From: Streptomyces hirsutus
GTDB taxonomy: Bacteria; Actinomycetota; Actinomycetes; Streptomycetales; Streptomycetaceae
Direction of reading: 5' to 3'
Assembly: GCF_001418415.1 (NCBI RefSeq)
Contig: NZ_LIQT01000046.1
Span: forward strand, 1-47,940
DNA length: 47,940 bases
Numbering within the stretch: the first letter of the stretch is position 1; every line of letters begins with the position of its first letter. Of the stretch, positions 19,215 to 25,461 are shown piece after piece. A program made the position numbers and the translations under genes. Under the pieces are notes generated by a model that worked only from the letters and a program-made list of their open reading frames with translations, ran no database searches and was not told the DNA's origin.

Positions 19215-20501
19215 ATGAGCACGGCACCATCACCTGAGTCCGAGGGCACCCAGCCCGAACCCGGCACGGCGGTTCCCGCGCAGGCGGGACCGCCGGACGA
19301 CCCGGGCAGCACGGCGTTACCCCCTTCGGCGGCCGCACGCGACACGCCTGACGCGCCCGGCAAACCGGGCGGGCGGCCGGGCCCGGCCCCGTTCGCATGG
19401 CAGCGCCCGCTGCTGGCCGCCCTGGTCCTCGGCCTCCTCGCCTGGGGAGTCGTCGCGCTGCTGGCCCCGGACGCCGGTACGGGGCGGCAGCTCGCCGCCG
19501 CCGCGCTCTGCGCCGGTGCCGTCGTGGCCGTCCAGTACGTCCTCGGCCCGGACCGCGAGGCGCGGGAGTGGCGGACGCGGGAGAGGCAGGACAGGCACCG
19601 GCGGGAACGGGAGAGGCGGGCGGAGGGCGTCCTGACCGGGACCGCGACCGAGGTGGAGAACACCGTGCGGGACGGTCTCCAGCGGTACGACGACACCCTG
19701 AAGACCGGTCTCGCCCGGCACACCGAGGAGATGCGGACCGACCTGGGCCGGCACGCCGAGGACATGAAGCAGCTGGTCGAGAGCCGCTTCGCCCAGCTGG
19801 ACCGGTCCCCGCAGCCCTACCCGCCGCTGGACCGGGTCCGCATGGACGGCGTACCCGAACTGGCCCAGCGTTTCGCCGACGTCCTGGCGCCCGGATCCCC
19901 GCTCCTCTACTCCTTCATCCGGCTGGAGATGCAGCGGGTGATCGAGCACATGTCGGCGCTCACCCGGCTGAGCGTGGAGAGCCACGGGGAGAACCACGAC
20001 TGGATGCTCAGCCTCACCCACGTCGCGGAGCAGTCGATCTGCGCCATCAGTACGTCCGTCGACCGGGAGTTCTGGAACAGCGAGCCCGCCGGCCGCTACC
20101 TCGACGCGCAGAAGCAGGCGATCGAGGAGCACGGGGTGCCCGTACGGCGGCTGTTCCTGCTGGAGAGCGCCCGCGAACTCGACGACCGGCTGCTGCGGCT
20201 GTGCGACGAGCAGGAGGCGCTGCGCATCGAGGTGCGGGTGGCGGTCCTGCCCGAACTGCCGCCGCACATCCAGCGCGGCACCGCCAACGACTTCATCGTC
20301 TACGACGAGGAGGTCTCCTTCGAGATCGAGCAGGACCTGCGCGACGTCAACGTCCGAACCCGGCTCATCGCACGTCAGGACCATGTCCAGGACCAGATGA
20401 AGCGCTTCTGGAAACTCTGGGAGGCGGGGATGAGCATCCGCGAACTGGAGGTGCGGGTCGACGACGAGGAGGACGGCACCTGGATGGTCGACCGCACCTG
20501 A
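19215..20501 (+). CDS. Membrane-anchored coiled-coil protein next to the SCO2521-2525 locus
   Basis: This 428-residue protein begins with a disordered Pro/Ala/Glu-rich region of about 60 residues. Two adjacent membrane helices follow (PLLAALVLGLLAWGVVALLA and QLAAAALCAGAVVAVQYVL, about 66-110). Next come a charged Arg-rich segment (REWRTRERQDRHRRERERR), a helical/coiled-coil stretch (about 135-195) and a globular C-terminal domain with RRLFLLESARELDDRLLRL and DFIVYDEEVSFEIEQDLRDVN. I do not recognise the last domain with certainty. Both termini are predicted to be cytoplasmic. The ATG at 19215 follows GGGGGAAGAGCGAG. Codon 35 (19317-19319) is TTA. A strong inverted repeat follows. Confidence 0.75.
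   Translation: MSTAPSPESEGTQPEPGTAVPAQAGPPDDPGSTALPPSAAARDTPDAPGKPGGRPGPAPFAWQRPLLAALVLGLLAWGVVALLAPDAGTGRQLAAAALCAGAVVAVQYVLGPDREAREWRTRERQDRHRRERERRAEGVLTGTATEVENTVRDGLQRYDDTLKTGLARHTEEMRTDLGRHAEDMKQLVESRFAQLDRSPQPYPPLDRVRMDGVPELAQRFADVLAPGSPLLYSFIRLEMQRVIEHMSALTRLSVESHGENHDWMLSLTHVAEQSICAISTSVDREFWNSEPAGRYLDAQKQAIEEHGVPVRRLFLLESARELDDRLLRLCDEQEALRIEVRVAVLPELPPHIQRGTANDFIVYDEEVSFEIEQDLRDVNVRTRLIARQDHVQDQMKRFWKLWEAGMSIRELEVRVDDEEDGTWMVDRT
19317..19319 (+). other. In-frame TTA (bldA) codon in the membrane-anchored gene
   Basis: Leu35 in the STALPPS segment is encoded by TTA. It is early in the gene, where bldA dependence is often strongest. Confidence 0.85.
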
Positions 20502-20505
20502 GCGG

Positions 20506-20570
20506 CCGCCCCGCCCCGCCCCTGATACTCCCCGGGGAGTAGGGACACGTGCGGGGCGGGAGCGGGGCGG
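20506..20570. terminator. Large G/C inverted repeat enclosing a 14-bp palindrome
   Basis: A C-rich arm at 20506-20522 is complementary to 20553-20570 apart from one extra A. The loop contains the perfect palindrome ACTCCCCGGGGAGT (20527-20540). It starts 5 bases after the stop of the membrane-anchored gene and is probably its terminator. Confidence 0.55.
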
Positions 20571-20690
20571 TGCCCTGGGTGGCGGTCGGGCTGTGGCCGG
20601 CCGCGCTGGTGCTGGCCGGGCCGCTGGCGGGGAAGTTCGGCGAGGTGCGGCAGAACCGGGCCGTCGACTATCCGCCCGACAGCGCCGAGC
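20549..20690 (+). pseudogene. Remnant of an MMPL-transporter N-terminus
   Basis: The frame starting GTG at 20549 reads WVAVGLWPAALVLAGPLAGKF and then EVRQNRAVDYPPDSAE. That matches the start of MMPL/RND exporters: the first membrane helix followed by a D-x-x-x-x-x-LPxSAES-like segment. About 45 residues in, the similarity stops and a different gene remnant continues in another frame. The expected protein is more than 700 residues, so this is a small leftover of a deleted gene. Confidence 0.55.
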
Positions 20691-20696
20691 ACCCGG

Positions 20697-21029
20697 CCCG
20701 CCGAACTCCTCGACGCGATCCGCACCGTGGCCGCCGGTGAGGCACTGCTGTCACCCGGGCTCACGGCACGGCTGATCGCGCGGTTCCTGCGCAGTCCGAG
20801 GATGCCGGTGACGGCCGGTCCCGAGTGCCTGTCCGACCGTGAGCGGGAGGTGCTCGCGCTGGTCGCGCGCGGGCTCAACAACACTGAGATCGCCGAGGCG
20901 TTGGGGCTGAGCCCGCTCACGGCCAAGACCCACGTCAGCCGGATCATGGGCAAGCTCGCGGCCCACGGCCGGGCCTAACTGGTCATCGTGGCCTACGAGT
21001 CGGGACTGGTCGAGCCGGGGACACCGTGA
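20697..21029 (+). pseudogene. Remnant of a NarL/LuxR-type response regulator C-terminus
   Basis: From 20697 the frame reads PAELLDAIRTVAAGEALLSPGL, the end of a receiver domain and linker. It continues with the LuxR helix-turn-helix (LSDREREVLALVARGLNNTEIAEALGLSPLTAKTHVSRIM). An in-frame TAA at 20976 stands where family members have CAA/CAG (Q). After it the frame continues as LVIVAYESGLVEPG to a TGA at 21027-21029, the usual C-terminus. So the gene has lost its phospho-acceptor domain and carries a nonsense mutation. The join with the MMPL remnant suggests one deletion removed the rest of both genes. Confidence 0.75.
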
Positions 21030-21210
21030 CGGACCGCTGAGCCGCAGGGGCGGGCGGCAGGAGTGGTCCGGCCGGGTGACGGGCGCGAAGTGGCTCCCGG
21101 TGACCGGCTGCCGAGGCGCCCATGCTGGTCACCGCGGCAGCGGACCGGAGACGCGCGCCGTCGGTCCCCTAACGGTGACCCGTGCCCCGGGACCTTCCGG
21201 TGGGAGCCGA

Positions 21211-21717
21211 GTGACCGAGGACTCGCGACCGGTGCCGTCACCCGAGACGATGGCGGACCGCCTCAAGGAACGCATCTACGCGACGATCACGATGATCTCC
21301 GTGGTCGTCGGACTCGCCGCGACCGATCCCGGAGCTCCCGGCGCCCTGGTCACGGTACTGACGACCGCTGTGGGCCTGTGGGCGGCCGCGTTCGTCGCGG
21401 ACACTCAGGCGCACCGCGTGCTGCACGGCCGGTTCGCCCGGGGCAGGGAGCTGCGCCGGACGCTGTACGTCAGCAGCCCGCTCCTGTCCTGCGCCGTCGG
21501 GCCCGCCGTGATGATCGCCCTGGCCGCGCTGGGGGTCATGTCGTTGCCGGCCGCGTTGCAGACGGCGGCGGGCGTGGCGGTCGCAAGCCTGTTCCTGTGG
21601 GGGTGCGTCGGTGGCCTGCGGATGGGCGGCGGAACCGTCGTGGCGCTGCTGGCCGGTCTGGTCGACGCGGGGATCGGTGTGGCCGTCGCGGTGGTGAAGG
21701 CGACCGCCGGGCACTGA
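21211..21717 (+). CDS. Small integral membrane protein
   Basis: This is a 168-residue protein with about four hydrophobic helices: ATITMISVVVGLAA, VTVLTTAVGLWAAAFVAD, SPLLSCAVGPAVMIALAALGVM and a C-terminal pair containing VAVASLFLWGCVGGL and VVALLAGLVDAGIGVAVAVV. The N-terminal 20 residues are polar. I do not recognise the family. GTG at 21211 has GGGAG 4 bases upstream and is the likeliest start; an in-frame ATG lies at 21076. It follows the broken response regulator and precedes a leftward small gene, so it appears to be a single-gene unit. Confidence 0.65.
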   Translation: MTEDSRPVPSPETMADRLKERIYATITMISVVVGLAATDPGAPGALVTVLTTAVGLWAAAFVADTQAHRVLHGRFARGRELRRTLYVSSPLLSCAVGPAVMIALAALGVMSLPAALQTAAGVAVASLFLWGCVGGLRMGGGTVVALLAGLVDAGIGVAVAVVKATAGH

Positions 21718-21817
21718 GGCCGTCCGGCCCGTTGCTTGGCCCGACATGGCCCGTGTCGGCGACGGCCTGAGAGCGCGCGGCGCGTTGCTCAGGCCGTCCC
21801 GTACGGCGGCGTCGCGC

Positions 21818-22102
21818 TCACAGCGCGTGCTGCAGCCAGCGCTGGATCGTGTCGTTGATGTTGCCGGGTAGGGCGCTGAGCCTGTCGATGGCCTCACGGT
21901 CCTCGGGGAGCGGCGGGATCCCGGCGGCGGTCAGGGCCGCGTGGAGTTCCAGCCGGCGCCGGTCCTGCGGGTCGATGGCGATGTCCAGCCGCTCCGGCGG
22001 GTGCGGCGGCGCGATCGGGAAGTCGCCGTAGGCGCTCCCGTCGAAGGCGTACGGGTCGACGTAGGTGTGGTGGGGGCCGTACTCGTACGAGGTGGCGGTC
22101 AC
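21818..22102 (-). CDS. Small hypothetical protein
   Basis: This is a 94-residue protein of unknown function. It is rich in Tyr, His and Asp at the N-terminus (YEYGPHHTYVDPYAFDGSAYGDF). A helical part follows with LDIAIDPQDRRRLELHAALTAAGIPPLPEDREAIDRLSALP and INDTIQRWLQHAL. GTG at 22102 is chosen because GGAG lies 6 bases before it; a TTG at 22114 would add four residues. There is no signal peptide. The tail resembles small helical proteins common in Streptomyces, but I cannot name a family. Confidence 0.6.
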   Translation of the reverse strand: MTATSYEYGPHHTYVDPYAFDGSAYGDFPIAPPHPPERLDIAIDPQDRRRLELHAALTAAGIPPLPEDREAIDRLSALPGNINDTIQRWLQHAL

Positions 22103-22426
22103 GTCGGTCTCCAAAGAATTGCGGTTCTACCTCACAGGAGACCGCCTTGGAGCCTGCCACGGGAACAGCCCCGCCGAAACGTCACGCCAACGGCGTCATA
22201 GCCAGGTCATCCTCCGGTCGGACCAACCGCTCAGCGTAAAAGCGGGAGTTGGGAGGAGTTGGGGTGGCTGCGGGAGCACCCCGCAGCATGAACGGCTGCC
22301 CCATATTCGTACGCTTCCCTCCATATACCCACCAAGGCGTGAAACACTCCGCAACCGCACAACCGCGCAGCATCATCGCAGGTTGTACACCCGGACCGCA
22401 CGCACCGGACGTGTTCCTGCGAGCGG
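22103..22426. other. Intergenic stretch between two leftward genes
   Basis: These 324 bases lie downstream of the DUF397 gene and upstream of the 94-residue gene. They are less G/C-rich than their surroundings (for example 22300-22380) and contain no frame with good codon use and no clear hairpin. They probably hold the promoter of the gene ending at 21818. Confidence 0.4.
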
Positions 22427-22720
22427 TTACCCCCGGTCGGCGCACCCGCGGCCGACGGCACCTATGAACTCCGTCCAGGCCGCCGCGCCGACCACCAGCA
22501 CGGGACCGGCGGTCATTTTGCTGTCCCGGACGGGGACGATGCCGGGGACTCCGTCGGCGACCGTGACGCATGCCTCTCCGCCGTCGCCGCCGCTGTACGT
22601 GCTCTTGCGCCAGCGGGCGGCGTCGGGGAAGTCGTACGCGACCTCGACGCAGTCTCCGCCGTTGCCGTCGCTGTGGCTGCTCTTGCGCCAGCGTGCCTTG
22701 CTCAGGTCGTACTCGCGCAT
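22427..22720 (-). CDS. DUF397 protein with a duplicated N-terminal motif
   Basis: This is a 97-residue DUF397 protein. The motif W-R-K-S-S/T-x-S-x-G-x-G-G-x-C-V-x-V-A occurs twice, at residues 11-29 and 36-56, followed by VPVRDSKMTAGPVL and AAWTEFIGAV. Most DUF397 proteins have one copy, so the first half looks like a partial internal duplication. DUF397 genes are found next to Scr1-type regulators and are thought to be the partner in a toxin-antitoxin-like pair. Its start overlaps the end of the regulator gene by 19 bases, so the two are co-translated. Confidence 0.85.
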   Translation of the reverse strand: MREYDLSKARWRKSSHSDGNGGDCVEVAYDFPDAARWRKSTYSGGDGGEACVTVADGVPGIVPVRDSKMTAGPVLVVGAAAWTEFIGAVGRGCADRG

Positions 22721-23535
22721 CGTCTGAGGTCCTCCGCCGCGGATTCGATGAGGGTCAGGGAAGCCTCCGGTGGCAGTGCATCCGCCCTCAGCAGATCGTA
22801 TGCCGATTGGGCTCGTAGTACCACGGCCGGATCGTCCAACAGGTTCCCCGAATACACGGCTTCTGTATAGGCGGTTGGTGGAGCGTCCTCGAACTCCATG
22901 AGCTTGAGTGAGCCGGTCATGACGGCGTACGGCCCAGCTGTGTACGGCAGCACCTGCACCAACACCGACCGCTCGCGCGCGAGCTCCGCGACGTGCTCCA
23001 GTTGCTCCGCCATGACCCCCGGTCCCCCCACCGGGATGCGCAGCACGTTCTCGTGCAGGATCGCCCAGTAGACCGGCCGTGTGGCGTCCTTGAGGAGCCG
23101 TCCTCGTTCGATGCGTCCCGATACCTTTTCGTCGACCGACTCCTCCGGCGCGAAGGGGTTCATGGCCAGCGTGACCGCCCGCGCATAGGCCGGTGTCTGC
23201 AGCAGTCCGGGAATCAGCGCCGGAGCGAACTCGCAGATCTTCGTTGCCAGCGTCTCCAGCTCCGCCGCCTTGGCGAAATAATCCGCATACCGGCGGTCGT
23301 CGATCAGCTTCCTGCACAGTCGCTCGAAAATACCGTCGGTTTGGAGTGTCTCGTCGATCCGCTGGGCCACGTCCAATTGAGGTTTCCGAATAGCCTGTTC
23401 GAATTGGCCGATGTAGCCCCCCGACACGAACACCCGCGCCCCCAGCTCCACCTGCGTGAACCCCGACTCCTCCCGGCGTCGCCTCAGTTCCGTGCCGAAG
23501 AACTCCCATGCCGCTTGGCGTGAACCGTTGGCCAT
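22702..23535 (-). CDS. Scr1-family XRE-type regulator (TA antitoxin-like)
   Basis: This is a 277-residue regulator. The N-terminal XRE helix-turn-helix spans about residues 14-70 (LRRRREESGFTQVELGARVFVSGGYIGQFEQAIRKP). A C-terminal DUF5753 domain has the typical EFAPALIPGLLQTPAYARAV, RPVYWAILHENVLR, VLVQVLPYTAGPYA and LMEFED motifs. Scr1-like proteins pair with DUF397 proteins and affect antibiotic production and development in Streptomyces. ATG at 23535 (MANGSRQAAW) follows AAAGGGGCCGGC and is preferred over one at 23553. It is divergent from the 81-residue gene, with a short inverted repeat between them. Confidence 0.88.
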   Translation of the reverse strand: MANGSRQAAWEFFGTELRRRREESGFTQVELGARVFVSGGYIGQFEQAIRKPQLDVAQRIDETLQTDGIFERLCRKLIDDRRYADYFAKAAELETLATKICEFAPALIPGLLQTPAYARAVTLAMNPFAPEESVDEKVSGRIERGRLLKDATRPVYWAILHENVLRIPVGGPGVMAEQLEHVAELARERSVLVQVLPYTAGPYAVMTGSLKLMEFEDAPPTAYTEAVYSGNLLDDPAVVLRAQSAYDLLRADALPPEASLTLIESAAEDLRRCASTT

Positions 23536-23578
23536 TGCCGGCCCCTTTCCCAACCGCTTTGTGCAGCACGTTACTTGT

Positions 23579-23593
23579 AGAGTGCAAAACTCT
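23579..23593. promoter_or_regulatory. Inverted repeat between the Scr1-like regulator and the small genes
   Basis: AGAGT and ACTCT flank GCAAA in the 99-base divergent region. It is a plausible operator for autoregulation by the Scr1-like protein; no direct evidence is available. Confidence 0.35.
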
Positions 23594-23634
23594 TCCGAGT
23601 GTAGGTTCCGGAGGGCACCTTAAGGACGGGAAGC

Positions 23635-23880
23635 GTGAAAGCCGAAGAGAAGGGGACCAGGGTGAAGGAACGGCACTCGACGCTCTGCGTCGAAGAAGCG
23701 GAGGACGTGGTGAAAGAATTGCGGGCGTTACTCGCGAAGACCGGAATTGCTCTGCCGTCACTGGGGCTGGACCCGGTGAGTCTTGCGCGGGAGGCGCCCT
23801 GTCCGCTCGTCGACCTGGGGCGATGTTCCGTGGAGACCGCACGGCGGCTCGCGGCCGTGATGGCCGTGGCAGCGCGATGA
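23635..23880 (+). CDS. Small protein of the Scr1 module, TTA codon
   Basis: This is an 81-residue basic/amphipathic protein (GTG start), reading MKAEEKGTRVKERHSTLCVEEAEDV and then VVKELRALLAKTGIALPSLGLDP. The family is unknown to me, but proteins like this with a leucine-rich helix often sit beside Scr1/DUF397 pairs in Streptomyces. Codon 32 (23728-23730) is TTA, so it may depend on bldA. Codon use is less G/C-biased than in neighbouring core genes, suggesting acquired DNA. It ends in an ATGA overlap with the next gene. Confidence 0.65.
   Translation: MKAEEKGTRVKERHSTLCVEEAEDVVKELRALLAKTGIALPSLGLDPVSLAREAPCPLVDLGRCSVETARRLAAVMAVAAR
23728..23730 (+). other. In-frame TTA codon in the 81-residue gene
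   Basis: Leu32 is encoded by TTA (GCG-TTA-CTC), a potential bldA-dependent control point. Confidence 0.8.
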
Positions 23881-24092
23881 AGCCGCCGGTCGGCGTGTAC
23901 GTCGTGGACACCCGGACCGAGAGGATCGGCATCGTGATGGGGCATGAGGGGCCCTACATCCAGCTGAGGCCGTACGGCGGCGGCCGGGAGTGGGACGCCG
24001 AGCCGGTCGAGGTGCGCCGGGCGACGCCCGCCGAGCGGCTGCGCGCGGCGACCGCGTACGCCAACGCGCGCAGTCGGGGGGAGCTGCCTTGA
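23877..24092 (+). CDS. Small hypothetical protein of the Scr1 module
   Basis: This is a 71-residue protein starting MKPPVGVYVVDTRTERIGIVMGHEGPYIQLRP, followed by GGGREWDAEPVEVRRATPAERL. It looks like a compact beta-barrel, SH3- or KOW-like, with a helical tail. Similar small proteins are common in Streptomyces beside Scr1-type regulators, but no function is known. The ATGA overlap ties its translation to the 81-residue gene. The ORF is real by codon bias and coupling. Confidence 0.65.
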   Translation: MKPPVGVYVVDTRTERIGIVMGHEGPYIQLRPYGGGREWDAEPVEVRRATPAERLRAATAYANARSRGELP

Positions 24093-24192
24093 CGTAGGCA
24101 GGGCCTGCCGGCGCATGTCCGTCCGTGGGGTCCGGTGTGCGTCGGACCCCGCCCCCGCGGGTGTGCGCCGGGCGATGAAACAAATGAAACAT

Positions 24193-24210
24193 GATGAAAA
24201 GCTTTTCATC
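24193..24210. promoter_or_regulatory. Perfect 18-bp palindrome upstream of the LacI gene
   Basis: GATGAAAAGCTTTTCATC is a perfect dyad of striking A/T content in a G/C-rich genome, 150 bases before the LacI-family start. It is shaped like a LacI-family operator (TGA-rich half-sites), although the centre is GC rather than CG. It is flanked by more TGAAAC-like elements at 24176-24190. Confidence 0.5.
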
Positions 24211-24360
24211 GCTTCGGAGTTGGCCTGACCGGTTCAATGAGAACGCGTTGACCTGGGGAAACTCGCAGCGCTGCACAGTTGTATGAAATTTCTACGGCAC
24301 ATGTGTTGACCCGGATCCACAAAGGATTTCAGACTCCTCCCACGCAGATCGGAGGGTCAA

Positions 24361-25365
24361 GTGCCAACAACGATCCGGGACGTGGCGAAGGCCGCGGGGG
24401 TCTCGCCGGCCACCGTGTCCCGTGCGCTGGGCATGTCGGAGCTGGTCACGCCGGCGACGCGGGAGCGTGTGCGCGCCGTGGCCGCCCGCCTGGGCTACGC
24501 CCCCAACCGGGCCGCACGCGGCCTGATCACGGGCCGTACGGGCAACGTGGGGCTGGTCGTGCCCGACCTGCTCAACCCGATCTTCCCCAGCGTGATCAAG
24601 GCGATCCAGGCACGGGGCCGCGAGACGGACTACGCGGTGTTCATCGCCGACACCGACGAGAACGCCGCGGCGGAACGGGACCTGGTCCGCGCGCTGGCCC
24701 AGCAGGTCGACGGCGTCATCCTGTGCGCACCCCGGGCGGACGAGGCGCAGTTGTCGCAACTGGCCGCCGGGACCGAACTGGTCACGGTGTTCCGCAGGGT
24801 GGAGGGGATCCCCGCGGTCACCGTGGACGACGCGGACGGCACGCGGCAGATCGTCGAGCATCTGGCGGCGCTCGGGCACCGCCGGCTCGTCTGGGTCGGC
24901 GGCCCGGCCGCGTCGTGGTCGAACCGTCGGCGCGCGGCGGGCCTGCGCGCCGCGACGGAGCGGCTGGGGCTGGAACTCGCGGAGGTGGGGTGGTTCCCGC
25001 CGTACTACGACGGCGGCGTGGCGGCGGCCGACCTGGTCCTCGCCTCCGGGGCCACCGCCGCGGTCGCGTACAACGACACCATGGCCCTGGGCCTGTTGGC
25101 GCGGCTGCACGCCCGGGGCGTCCGCATCCCCGGGGAGCTGAGCGTCGTCGGCATCGACGGCATCCCGATGGCGGGCATGGCCCACCCCGCCCTGACCACG
25201 GTCCAGGTCCCGGCGCAGGCGGTGGGACGGGCCGCGGTCGACCTGATGCTCGACCGCCTGCGGGGCCCGGAGCAGCCGGCGGCCCACCGCCGCGAGCTGC
25301 CCGTCCACCTCGTCGTACGCGACTCCACCGGCAGCGCCCCCGGCAGCACGCCCGAGAAGAAGTAG
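24361..25365 (+). CDS. LacI-family transcriptional regulator
   Basis: This 334-residue regulator has the LacI helix-turn-helix TIRDVAKAAGVSPATVSRAL (residues 3-22) and a YAPNRAARGL hinge. The periplasmic-binding-like effector domain starts at GNVGLVVPDLLNPIFPSVI and contains YNDTMALGLL and SVVGIDGIPMAGMAHPALTTV. Such proteins bind sugars and usually repress neighbouring glycosidase genes. Here a secreted GH3 enzyme follows 96 bases downstream. The GTG start is supported by GGAGG 5 bases before it. The palindrome at 24193 is its likely operator. Confidence 0.92.
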   Translation: MPTTIRDVAKAAGVSPATVSRALGMSELVTPATRERVRAVAARLGYAPNRAARGLITGRTGNVGLVVPDLLNPIFPSVIKAIQARGRETDYAVFIADTDENAAAERDLVRALAQQVDGVILCAPRADEAQLSQLAAGTELVTVFRRVEGIPAVTVDDADGTRQIVEHLAALGHRRLVWVGGPAASWSNRRRAAGLRAATERLGLELAEVGWFPPYYDGGVAAADLVLASGATAAVAYNDTMALGLLARLHARGVRIPGELSVVGIDGIPMAGMAHPALTTVQVPAQAVGRAAVDLMLDRLRGPEQPAAHRRELPVHLVVRDSTGSAPGSTPEKK

Positions 25366-25461
25366 GCCCCGCAAGAAGCAGGCCCCCGCCCCGACCGCGT
25401 ACGAGCAGCCGCCGCGGTCGTGACCGGCAGCACTCATCACCCCATGGCAAGGAGTTCAACG

